Positions 42,384 through 49,136 of a stretch of DNA of 57,065 nt are shown in pieces. The DNA is from JALYUA01 sp038239305. Its GTDB lineage: Bacteria > Acidobacteriota > Thermoanaerobaculia > UBA5066 > Gp7-AA6. Under the pieces are notes generated by a model. The model saw nothing but the letters and a program-made list of their open reading frames with translations, was not told the origin of the DNA and ran no database searches. Each line of letters starts with the position of its first letter. Positions within the stretch are counted from its first letter, which is position 1. The position numbers were made by a program, and so were the translations under genes. Where the stretch lies: contig JBBSEW010000020.1 in the NCBI GenBank assembly GCA_038239305.1, positions 1 through 57,065 of the forward strand. The letters run 5' to 3'.

Positions 42384-42421
42384 AATCGCCGGATGGGTTG
42401 TGGCCCACCCGGCGATTTTAG
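42384..42421 (+). terminator. Leader hairpin, attenuator or small-RNA terminator
   Basis: AAATCGCCGG-A-TGGG pairs with CCCA-C-CCGGCGATTT around TTGTGG: 14 paired bases with one A/C mismatch. It ends in TTTTA. It lies between the promoter at 42295 and the microprotein gene at 42546, so it either ends a transcript of about 90 bases or folds in the leader of the microprotein mRNA. Confidence 0.65.
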
Positions 42422-42545
42422 GAACGTATGCGCGATCAATCGTTCGGCAGCGACAGACGGAAGGCGATACGCCCCTCCACGGGGGCGGCAAAATTAGCAC
42501 CTCGCCCGAATGCTGTCAATCGGCTGTCGGGAGGGAGGTGACACA

Positions 42546-42614
42546 ATGGCTACCAAGAAGAAGGCCGCTACCAAGAAGACTGCCAAGAAGAGCGCGTCGA
42601 AGAAAAAGAAGTAA
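42546..42614 (+). CDS. 22-residue lysine-rich microprotein (histone H1-tail-like)
   Basis: The peptide MATKKKAAT / KKTAKKSASKKKK has 12 lysines; the rest is Ala, Thr and Ser. The composition is like the C-terminal tails of bacterial histone H1-like and AlgP-type proteins, which bind DNA without sequence specificity, but here it is the whole protein. Expression is well supported: an almost perfect Shine-Dalgarno GGAGGTGA lies four bases before the ATG, a promoter lies upstream and a UUCG-loop terminator follows at 42654. An inverted repeat GTAAGTA / TACTTAC (42611-42617 and 42625-42631) overlaps the stop codon. A role in binding DNA, RNA or acidic partners is inference from charge only. Confidence 0.75.
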   Translation: MATKKKAATKKTAKKSASKKKK

Positions 42615-42653
42615 GTAGCTCAAGTACTTACGATTCGACCGTCTTCCATTTGC

Positions 42654-42682
42654 GGGGGCCTTCGGGCCCCCAATTTTTTTTC
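42654..42682 (+). terminator. Rho-independent terminator with UUCG loop
   Basis: GGGGGCC and GGCCCCC close a TTCG tetraloop and are followed by AA and eight or more T. It is a very strong terminator, 40 bases after the microprotein stop. Confidence 0.95.
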
Positions 42683-42739
42683 CCTCCTGTCCACTTTTTA
42701 GACCGCCCGCCCCTCCCGGGACCTTTCAGGCGACCCCAC

Positions 42740-42759
42740 CTATATCTGAATTGGTATAG
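42740..42759. promoter_or_regulatory. Inverted repeat CTATA-N10-TATAG before the PadR gene
   Basis: The two half-sites lie just before the PadR start codon, and the right one overlaps a TATAGT -10-like hexamer (42755-42760). PadR proteins commonly repress their own promoter at such spaced inverted repeats, so autoregulation is likely. Confidence 0.5.
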
Positions 42760-42766
42760 TTCGCCG

Positions 42767-43318
42767 ATGTCGCTTCCGCACGTTCTCCTGGGCCTCCTCG
42801 AGGAAGGGCCGAGCACCGGGTACGACCTCGGCAAGTCGCTCGACCGCGACGTGTCGCCCCTCTGGAGAGCGGAGATCTCCCAGATTTATCCCGCGCTCGC
42901 CCGGCTGAGGAGGGCGGGATTCATCCTCCTCCGGGTCCTCGGACCCCGGCGCGGGCCCCGGCGCAACCTCTACCGGATCACGGCGACCGGCCGGCGCGAG
43001 CTCCGACGGTGGCTGGCGGAACCGGCGCCGCCCCCCTCCTCCAAGGACGAGGGACTGACGCGCATCGCCTTCCTCGGCGCGCTTCCGCCGCTCGAGCGGA
43101 GATCGATCCTCGGGAGGTACGAGCGTTCGATCGCGGAGGAAATCCGCCGCCTGCGCGAGACCGCTCCGGACTCCGGGTACCTCCGCGAGGGGCGGCGCGG
43201 CGCCATCGAGAGGCTCGAAGCGACGCGACGCTGGGTGAGGAGCGTGGCCGCGGAAGGCTCGCCTGCGCCCGTGCACCCGAGCGATCCGACGCCGCTGTTT
43301 CCGTTGAAGAAGAGGTGA
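42767..43318 (+). CDS. PadR-family transcriptional regulator
   Basis: A 183-residue regulator. The N-terminal winged helix (residues 1-80) carries LPHVLLGLLEEGPSTGYDLG, ISQIYPALARLRRAGFILLR and LYRITATGRRELRRWLAEP, the PadR pattern. The C-terminal half is the helical Vir-like dimerisation domain. The ATG at 42767 matches the family N-terminus; TATAGT ends six bases upstream and there is no Shine-Dalgarno, so a leaderless transcript is possible. No transporter or detoxification gene lies beside it, so its target is unknown apart from probable self-regulation. Confidence 0.9.
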   Translation: MSLPHVLLGLLEEGPSTGYDLGKSLDRDVSPLWRAEISQIYPALARLRRAGFILLRVLGPRRGPRRNLYRITATGRRELRRWLAEPAPPPSSKDEGLTRIAFLGALPPLERRSILGRYERSIAEEIRRLRETAPDSGYLREGRRGAIERLEATRRWVRSVAAEGSPAPVHPSDPTPLFPLKKR

Positions 43319-43365
43319 GGGATCGATTCGATCCCTCCGCGGTCGGCTCTCCGTCGAGCCGATTC

Positions 43366-43552
43366 GGGAAACGGGAAACGGGAAACGGGAAACGAACGGG
43401 GATACACCCGCGGAGATCACTCGCGTCCCCTCCTCCCCCTCTCCCGGCGGGAGAGGGGCGGGAGAGGGTGGGGTGACGGGCGCTCCACTTCCGATCTCCG
43501 ATCACCCGATTCCCCTGTTTGATCACCCGATCGCCCGATCGCCCGATTCGTC
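43366..43552. repeat. Mixed repeat block (heptamer, REP-like, octamer)
   Basis: Four GGGAAAC units (43370-43398), a REP-like palindrome with CTCTCCCGGCGGGAGAG (43438-43456), and CGATCGCC/GATCACCC units (43500-43550). This block is almost a catalogue of the window's three main repeat families in 190 bases. Confidence 0.85.
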
Positions 43553-43599
43553 TCGAGCCCGGCCCTGCTCCTCCGGGGCATGTGTCACCATGGTCCCCG

Positions 43600-43890
43600 A
43601 TGAAACCCTTCGACGATCCGCTCGCGCCGATGCGGCGTTTTGCCCGGCCCGTCCGCGACGGGGTTCGTGAGCCGGATTCGTTCCTGTGCCGCCACATGCG
43701 GGCGAGGGCGTGGTACGCCCCGGGCCCGGCCGCCGATCACCACATGCCGGGGGCGGCGTCGGCCGATCCTTTCTGGTGCGCCAAAACAATGCGCTCGTCC
43801 GGACCGGACGGAGCTCTCGCGCTCCCGGGGGACTGCACGGACGAGCGAGTGTGCTTCGAGGCTTCGTTGGGCAAGGTGGATGATTCGTAG
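43600..43890 (+). CDS. Small Cys-containing hypothetical protein
   Basis: A 96-residue soluble protein from the ATG at 43600. Four cysteines are spread in short conserved-looking phrases: FLCRHMRARAWYAPGP, DPFWCAKTMRSSGPDG, GDCTDERVCFEAS. The pattern WCxKTM ... GPDG ... C(6)CF suggests a small metal- or disulfide-binding fold. No signal peptide or membrane helix is seen. I do not recognise the family. The gene has no clear Shine-Dalgarno; coding is supported mainly by the organised Cys pattern. Confidence 0.5.
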   Translation: MKPFDDPLAPMRRFARPVRDGVREPDSFLCRHMRARAWYAPGPAADHHMPGAASADPFWCAKTMRSSGPDGALALPGDCTDERVCFEASLGKVDDS

Positions 43891-44351
43891 ACAATTTCGG
43901 TTTACGGTTTACGTTCGGTTCCCGGTTCTGCTTCCTGGCCTTCTCTCGTTGCCGGGTGGCCCTTCCGCTGTCACCCCGAGCGCAGCGAATGCAACGGCGC
44001 CGTAGCTCGACGCGACACGCAGGCTGTTTCCGGCGACTCCGGCGACCGGAGGACTCGCGCCGTGGAATTAAACGAAGGGTTCTGCCCGATGGCTCGACAC
44101 GCCAGCCGACACTTGTGCCGATCGCGCCTCGCGCAAACGCAGCCTGGTGACGGGAGTCCTGAAGTCTTTCGGGTGCCGGCCCTCAGGACCGTTTCGGGGC
44201 GTACGGCGCCGAAATGGATTCGAGCAGACCCCACAGCCGCCACAGGAGAGATCCCGGCCTGGAACGCAGCCCGGTGGCTGGAGTCGGGAGGGTTAGAAGG
44301 ATTATTCGGGCTCCGCCCCTCGGGATGTTTTCGCCGCGTGCGGCGCCGGAA
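43891..44351. other. Gene-free stretch, nothing recognised
   Basis: About 460 bases between the small Cys protein and the end of mglA. Short frames exist but lack codon bias and recognisable products. No repeat family, tRNA or strong hairpin with a T tract was found. Confidence 0.5.
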
Positions 44352-44936
44352 TCACTTCTTCTTCAGCTCCATCAGGACCTGTCTCGCCACTGCCTTCAGG
44401 GTGTCGAAGACGCCCACGCCCGTCGTCGCCGTGGCTTCGAACGTGGGCTCGCCCTTGATGTTCAACGCGCGGTACATCTGGTCGCTCGGGACCGACGTCG
44501 GCAGGTCTCTTTTGTTGAACTGGAGCACGTAGGGGATCACGGCGATCTCGTAGCCCTGCTCCTGAAGGTTCTTGTCGAGGTTGCGGATCGACTCGGCGTT
44601 CGCCTCCATGCGGGCTTCCTGCGAGTCCGCGACGAACACGACGCCGTCGACTCCCTTGAGGATCAGCTTGCGCGAGGCGTCGTAGAAAACCTGGCCGGGA
44701 ACGGTGTAGAGATGAAATCGGGTCTTGAACCCCTTGACCGTTCCGAGATCGAGCGGAAGAAAATCGAAGAAGAGCGTGCGGTCGGTTTCGGTCGCGAGCG
44801 AGATGAGTTTGCCCTTGGCGGAAGGATTCGTGCGGTCGTAGATGTACTGCAGATTCGTGGTCTTTCCGCAGAGACCGGGACCGTAGTACACGATCTTGCA
44901 GTTGATCTCCCGCGCGGCGTAGTTGATGAAGGTCAT
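44352..44936 (-). CDS. mglA: MglA-type small GTPase
   Basis: A 194-residue Ras-like GTPase. In myxobacteria and other bacteria MglA marks the leading pole and drives motility or polarity. The P-loop is GPGLCGKTT (residues 19-27); switch 2 is LYTVPGQVFYDASR, with Thr-Val in place of the Asp of canonical DxxG, as usual for MglA. The base-recognition motif is FNKRDLPTSV. The C-terminus is TLKAVARQVLMELKKK. The gene lies 34 bases after mglB on the same strand, so the GTPase and its activator are made together. Confidence 0.95.
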   Translation of the reverse strand: MTFINYAAREINCKIVYYGPGLCGKTTNLQYIYDRTNPSAKGKLISLATETDRTLFFDFLPLDLGTVKGFKTRFHLYTVPGQVFYDASRKLILKGVDGVVFVADSQEARMEANAESIRNLDKNLQEQGYEIAVIPYVLQFNKRDLPTSVPSDQMYRALNIKGEPTFEATATTGVGVFDTLKAVARQVLMELKKK

Positions 44937-44970
44937 GACGGCAAGCCAAAAGCTCTGGCGAAAAAAGCCT

Positions 44971-45471
44971 TCACTCCGAAAACAGACGGTCGATGTCGTC
45001 GTCGGTGATCTCCGAGAAGGGAGACTCCATCTCCACGTCCAGGCTCTGTTTTTCCCGCTCGACCTTCGCCGTAATGTCCTCGAAGATCTTGTCGAGCTCG
45101 GCGGTCGCGCGCCGCACGCGGAGCCGCACCAGGCCGAGCGACGAGCGTTCGTCGAAAATGACCACGAGAATCACGCGCTGCGCCACGATCGAGATGTGGA
45201 TGTTGTCCTTCTCGCCCTCGTGAAAAAGGATCGAGAATTCCTTCTCCCCGATCAGGCGGGCGAGCCCGTCCGTCGCGGCGACGTTGCCGGCGGTCAGCGA
45301 TGCCAGCGAAGTCGTGTCGAGGGTCGTGAGATCCCCGATCGCCGCGATCTGCTGCCCGTTCTTGTCCACGAGAAAGACGACATTCGCGTTCGCGTCCTGG
45401 CGCAGTCGCGAGAGAGCGTCCTTGATCCGCGTGAATTCCTCGTCGTAGAGGACGAGGTCCGGCGTAGCCAT
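44971..45471 (-). CDS. mglB: MglB-type roadblock/LC7 GTPase-activating protein
   Basis: A 166-residue roadblock/LC7 protein, the GAP and co-regulator of MglA. The domain spans residues about 10-130: FTRIKDALSRLRQDANANVV, FLVDKNGQQIAAIGDLTTLD, SLTAGNVAATDGLARLIGEK and SILFHEGEKDNIHISIVAQR. The C-terminal tail is acidic (FSEITDDDIDRLFSE). A Shine-Dalgarno-like AGGAG precedes the start at 45471. It lies 212 bases downstream of recR, across a repeat, and directly upstream of mglA. Confidence 0.93.
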   Translation of the reverse strand: MATPDLVLYDEEFTRIKDALSRLRQDANANVVFLVDKNGQQIAAIGDLTTLDTTSLASLTAGNVAATDGLARLIGEKEFSILFHEGEKDNIHISIVAQRVILVVIFDERSSLGLVRLRVRRATAELDKIFEDITAKVEREKQSLDVEMESPFSEITDDDIDRLFSE

Positions 45472-45643
45472 GGATTTAAATGTTTCTCCTGCTGGGGTTT
45501 ATTCTACAACAGGAGCGCGCGATCCCCACGTTCGGTTTCCCGCCGATCGATCCCCTCGCCGTTCAAACCCTGCCCCGCGCCCGGCCCTCGCCAGGCGCCG
45601 GGCTCCGCTCGCGGTGGATATACGGATAGTCGTGAGCGGACAA

Positions 45644-45704
45644 CTCTCTCCTCTCGCTCCTCTCACTCCAACTCTCGCTCCTCTCACTCCACCTCTCGCC
45701 GATT
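45644..45704. repeat. Tandem repeat overlapping the recR stop codon
   Basis: A CTCTCACTCCAACTCTCGCTC-type unit of about 20 bases is repeated roughly two and a half times with CTCTCGCTC sub-units. On the minus strand the recR stop codon lies inside the repeat, and the last RecR residues (REVE) are encoded by it. Confidence 0.75.
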
Positions 45705-46283
45705 CTCGAGCGACCTCGCCATCGTGACCTCGTCCGCGTACTCGATGTCGCCTCCGACCGGAAGCCCGAACGCGATGCGCGTGAGTCGGACTCCGGTCCC
45801 CTTCAGCCGGCGGGCGAGATACAGGGCAGTCGCTTCCCCCTCGACGTTGGGGTTGGTGGCGAGGATCACCTCCCGCACTCCGGGTCCAACCCGGCGCACG
45901 AGTCCGGCGGCGTCGATCTCGTCGGGACCGATTCCCTTGAGCGGAGAAAGCGCGCCCCAGAGGACGTGATACCGGCCGCGGAACTCGCGCGTCTTCTCGA
46001 TCGCGGCGACGTTGCCCGGCTCCTCGACCACGCACAGAATCGTCGCGTCCCGCTCCGGGTCCGAGCACACTCCGCAGGGATCGGTCTCCGTCAGGGTGTT
46101 GCACTCCGAGCATCGCCGCACCGCACCGCGGGCCTCGGAGATCGCCCGTGCCAGCCGCTCGGACTCTTCCGGCGCCGAGCGAAGAAGAAAGTACGCGAGC
46201 CGGGCGGCGCTCTTGGCGCCGATGCCCGGGAGACGCTGGAGCTCGGACGCGAGACGCTCGAAGGCGCGGGATGTCGTGGTCAT
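45684..46283 (-). CDS. recR: Recombination mediator RecR
   Basis: A 199-residue component of RecFOR, which loads RecA onto gapped DNA. Helix-hairpin-helix residues 15-30 (LQRLPGIGAKSAARLAYF), the C4 zinc finger CSECNTLTETDPCGVC (about residues 58-73), and the Toprim domain (ILCVVEEPGNVAAIEKTREF, LATNPNVEGEATALYLARRL) are all present. It ends GGDIEYADEVTMARSLENRR. It follows ebfC and dnaX in the classic dnaX-ebfC-recR order with gaps of 58 and 88 bases. Confidence 0.97.
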   Translation of the reverse strand: MTTTSRAFERLASELQRLPGIGAKSAARLAYFLLRSAPEESERLARAISEARGAVRRCSECNTLTETDPCGVCSDPERDATILCVVEEPGNVAAIEKTREFRGRYHVLWGALSPLKGIGPDEIDAAGLVRRVGPGVREVILATNPNVEGEATALYLARRLKGTGVRLTRIAFGLPVGGDIEYADEVTMARSLENRREVE

Positions 46284-46371
46284 TGCGCCGTGACCGGAGA
46301 AAGAGCCGGGAGAAAGGAAAAGGGAAACGGGTAAGGGGCGTCGAATGGAACGCCGGGATGGTTCCCGAGAC

Positions 46372-46665
46372 TCACCGGGCTCCCATCATTCCGCCGAGCA
46401 TCGAGCTCGTTTTCTTCTGGACCGCCTCGTCCACCTGGCGGGACGCGTCCCGGAAGGAGGCGAGGATGAGATCCTGCAGGGTTTCGACGTCTTCCTTGTC
46501 GACGCAGGCCGGATCGATCACGACCCCGAGAAGCTCCTTCGTGCCGGACATCGTCACGCGGACCATCCCGCCGCCGGCCGTACCCTCGACCTTCATCGCG
46601 TCGAGCTCGGCCTGCATCTTGTTCTGCATCGCCTGCGCCTGCTGCATCATTTTCTGGATGTTCAC
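46372..46665 (-). CDS. ebfC: Nucleoid-associated protein YbaB/EbfC
   Basis: A 97-residue homodimeric DNA-binding protein: MNIQKMMQQAQAMQNKMQAE, then the beta hairpin GTAGGGMVRVTMSGTKELLG, VVIDPACVDKEDVETLQDLI and a helical C-terminus rich in Met. It has the usual family length. It lies between dnaX and recR, its conserved place, and the three are presumably co-transcribed. Confidence 0.95.
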   Translation of the reverse strand: MNIQKMMQQAQAMQNKMQAELDAMKVEGTAGGGMVRVTMSGTKELLGVVIDPACVDKEDVETLQDLILASFRDASRQVDEAVQKKTSSMLGGMMGAR

Positions 46666-46723
46666 GGGTCCTCCGATGGCTGTCTGACGACAGCCGTTCG
46701 CGGCCGGCTCGCGGCTCGCCGTC

Positions 46724-48376
46724 CTACTCTTCTTCCTTCACTTCCGTCAGCTCGGCGCGGAAGATCTCCATGGCCGAGCGCACGACCGGATCGGTCTCCG
46801 CACGGTTGCTCGCCCGCTCTCGGGACAGAGCTTCGCGGGGCACTTCCCGCGCGGCCTGCCCCAGGTCCCCATCCGCCGGAGGTCCCGTCTTGAGAACGAC
46901 ACGCAGAGAGCGCCCGAAGGCCTCGCGCGCGACCTCCGACAGGATCTTGCGCGTCGCGGGCTCTTCGAGCGCTTCCTTCGCGGCGGCTTTGTCGATTCCG
47001 AACCGGAGAACCAGGTCGTCTCCGGCCACCGAGATCGACTCCGCCAGACCCGCCTGCGCGGAGGTGATGCGGCGGCGCGTGTCGAGGATGTCGTGAAAAC
47101 GCCGGATCGCGGACGTGTCGTCACCGGCCGGCGCTTCCGAGGCCGGGGCGGGGTTCGGCTCCGCCTCGACAGGAACGATCGACAGGATTCGCGCGCCGGG
47201 AGTCGTGGGTCGCAGTGGAGCGGGAGGGGACGCCGGCAGTATGGCCGCCGGAGCTCCGCTTCCGATCACGTCCTCGATCCGTTTCAGCCGCGGCAGCTCT
47301 GCCAGGCGGAGCACGAGCATCTGGAGAACGAGCGCCCCGTCCTCAGCCCGCCTCGCCAGCGCCTCCGCCTCGATCGCCAGCGACACAGCCCGCAGGAGGT
47401 TCTCGTACGGCATGGACCGGGACAGGGCCTCGAAGCGCGACCGGTCGGCGGGAGGAACGTCTCCGGGCGCGCCGGCCGCGAACAGCAGGAGCGTCTTCAA
47501 GAGCCGGAGGAACTCCTTGAAAACGTGCCGCGGATCCTCGCCGCCGTCGAGCATGCGCGAGAGCGTGGAAATGGCGGCGGACCGGTCTCCCGTGGCAACG
47601 GACGAATACACGCTTTCGAGAAGCTCGCGGTCGACGAGCGCGAGGATCGCTCCGACTTCCGCCTCGCCGATCGAAGCGTTGGTTCCCGCGAGCGCGGAGG
47701 CCTGATCGAGGAGCGAGAGCCCGTCGCGCATGCTGCCCTCCGCGGCGGAGGCGAGCAGAGAGACGGCACCCGGGGAAATCGGGATCTTTTCTTCCGCCGC
47801 GACTCTCACGAGCTGCTCGCCGATCTCGGCGGACGTCAGCGCCTTGAAGCCGAAGCGCTGACACCGGGAGACGATGGTCGCGGGAATCTTGTGAAGCTCG
47901 GTCGAGGCGAGAATGAACCGGGCGTGCGGCGGCGGTTCCTCGAGCGTCTTCAGGAGCGCGTTGAAGGCCTCGGTGGTCAGCATGTGAACTTCATCGATGA
48001 TCGCGATCCGGAACCGGTCGCGCTGCGGCGCATACCGGATGGTTTCGATCAGCTCGCGCGCATTCTCAATCTTCCGATTCGAGGCGCCGTCGATCTCGTG
48101 AACGTCCAGGGACTCGCCGCGCGCGAGGATCTCGCGACAGGACGCACACTCCCCGCACGGCGTTACCGTGGGGCCCTGATCGCAGTTCAACGCGCGAGCG
48201 AGCAGCCGCGCGGTCGATGTCTTGCCGACGCCCCGGGGACCGGTGAGGAGATACGCGGGCGCGACGCGGCCCTGCTCGATGGCGTTCGAAAGCGTCTTCG
48301 CCACGGCCTCCTGGCCGATGAGGTCGCGGAACAGCCGGGGCCTCCACTTGCGCGGGAGAGAAAGATGGTCCGTCAT
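46724..48376 (-). CDS. dnaX: DNA polymerase III subunits gamma/tau (DnaX)
   Basis: A 550-residue clamp-loader ATPase. The N-terminal AAA+ region has LPRKWRPRLFRDLIGQEAVA, Walker A LTGPRGVGKTSTA, the zinc module CGECASC, Walker B and sensor region IIDEVHMLTTEAFNALLKTL and the SRC finger VSRCQRFGF. Residues about 360-550 are the tau-specific region, shorter than in E. coli. No A-rich slippery site like that of E. coli was noticed, so a separate gamma form is not predicted. It is directly downstream of the SRP RNA gene. Confidence 0.96.
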   Translation of the reverse strand: MTDHLSLPRKWRPRLFRDLIGQEAVAKTLSNAIEQGRVAPAYLLTGPRGVGKTSTARLLARALNCDQGPTVTPCGECASCREILARGESLDVHEIDGASNRKIENARELIETIRYAPQRDRFRIAIIDEVHMLTTEAFNALLKTLEEPPPHARFILASTELHKIPATIVSRCQRFGFKALTSAEIGEQLVRVAAEEKIPISPGAVSLLASAAEGSMRDGLSLLDQASALAGTNASIGEAEVGAILALVDRELLESVYSSVATGDRSAAISTLSRMLDGGEDPRHVFKEFLRLLKTLLLFAAGAPGDVPPADRSRFEALSRSMPYENLLRAVSLAIEAEALARRAEDGALVLQMLVLRLAELPRLKRIEDVIGSGAPAAILPASPPAPLRPTTPGARILSIVPVEAEPNPAPASEAPAGDDTSAIRRFHDILDTRRRITSAQAGLAESISVAGDDLVLRFGIDKAAAKEALEEPATRKILSEVAREAFGRSLRVVLKTGPPADGDLGQAAREVPREALSRERASNRAETDPVVRSAMEIFRAELTEVKEEE

Positions 48377-48396
48377 AGAAATAAGGGTCCGGCGGT

Positions 48397-48512
48397 CGAA
48401 GATGGATTCAGGTTGACCTGCGGCGCACGGGGGCGCCTCCTGATCGCTGCTTCCTTCCGGACCTGACGAGGTTCGGAGACTTCCGTCGCACAGGGCCCGA
48501 ACCCATCTTCGG
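48397..48512 (-). ncRNA. ffs: 4.5S RNA, bacterial small SRP RNA
   Basis: The minus strand contains the universal domain IV core GTCAGGTCCGGAAGGAAGCA followed by GCGATCAG. Flanking arms fold into a long rod whose base is closed by GAAGATGG (5') and CCATCTTC (3'), giving a molecule of about 115 bases. It binds Ffh for co-translational targeting. It lies between the sigma/anti-sigma operon and dnaX, a common location. The exact ends are estimated from the pairing. Confidence 0.95.
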
Positions 48513-48525
48513 CCACCGGACGGTC

Positions 48526-48532
48526 ATATTAA
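48526..48532 (-). promoter_or_regulatory. -10 region of the SRP RNA gene
   Basis: TTAATAT on the minus strand lies about 13 bases before the 5' end estimated for the SRP RNA and is the only AT-rich patch there. It overlaps the TAA stop codon of the preceding membrane-protein gene. Confidence 0.5.
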
Positions 48533-48828
48533 CCCAGGCCCTCGGGCCGGGGGGAGGTGGGCGGGCCGGGTGCGGCAGCGGGCGCTTCGTGGGGGGAACG
48601 AATCGGGTCCCCGGCGGCCGGCACGGGCCCGGCGGGGCGCCGGAACAGGAGGTACGCGAGCAGCCCGGCGCCTGCCGCAAAACCCGCGACGAGATCGGTA
48701 CCGTGCAGCGCCCCCGCGGGTAGCTTCGGCCAGAGGCCTCGTTCAGCGAGAAGACTGAAGACGAGGGAAAAGAGGCCGAGAGCGGCGAGAGCCACGGCCG
48801 TCTTCCGGCCGAATCCGCCCGGGATCAA
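48529..48828 (-). CDS. Small two-helix membrane protein in the sigma/anti-sigma operon
   Basis: A 99-residue protein starting at the TTG at 48828, which overlaps the anti-sigma stop codon (TTGA) and follows GGAAAGAG. Two membrane helices (TAVALAALGLFSLVFSLLAE and GTDLVAGFAAGAGLLAYLLF) are followed by a Pro/Ala-rich tail ending PRPEGLG. I do not recognise the family. Translational coupling to the anti-sigma factor suggests it works with it at the membrane. The reading frame and start are inferred from the overlap and hydrophobicity. Confidence 0.65.
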   Translation of the reverse strand: MIPGGFGRKTAVALAALGLFSLVFSLLAERGLWPKLPAGALHGTDLVAGFAAGAGLLAYLLFRRPAGPVPAAGDPIRSPHEAPAAAPGPPTSPRPEGLG

Positions 48829-49136
48829 CTCTTTCCGGAGCGCGAGCGGACGAACTGGACGACCGCCAAGGCCAGATCCGCGGGGACCTCGCTCGGCTTC
48901 AGCATGCGAAGGGTCTTCCCGGTCGCGCGATAGCTCGTGAGGAAAATGCCGCAGGGCGGGCACTCGTCGAAATGCCGCTCGAGCTCCGTCCGCTCTTCGG
49001 CCGGCATCGCTCCCGACTCGAAATCGAGAAGAAATTCGAGGATCAGCTTCCGGCAGGTGACCTCGTCGTGCGGCCCGGATCCCGTACCGGCTCCCGTTCC
49101 GCACCCGGGAGGGATCTTTCCGTCTTTGTTCGTCAC
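48825..49136 (-). CDS. Zinc-finger anti-sigma factor
   Basis: A 103-residue cytoplasmic anti-sigma factor of the zf-HC2/ZAS type. The zinc site is formed by Cys28 (VTCRKLILEFLLDFESG) and HFDECPPC (HxxxCxxC), followed by a helix that would bind the sigma factor. No membrane helix is present, so it may be a soluble redox- or metal-responsive type. The GTG start overlaps the sigma-factor stop by four bases, and the next gene overlaps its own stop. The arrangement sigma, anti-sigma, membrane protein is typical of an ECF unit. Confidence 0.88.
   Translation of the reverse strand: MTNKDGKIPPGCGTGAGTGSGPHDEVTCRKLILEFLLDFESGAMPAEERTELERHFDECPPCGIFLTSYRATGKTLRMLKPSEVPADLALAVVQFVRSRSGKS

Noticed and set aside
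46724..48376. Programmed frameshift in dnaX
   Set aside because: No A-run slippery sequence followed by a stem-loop like that of E. coli was found in the frame.
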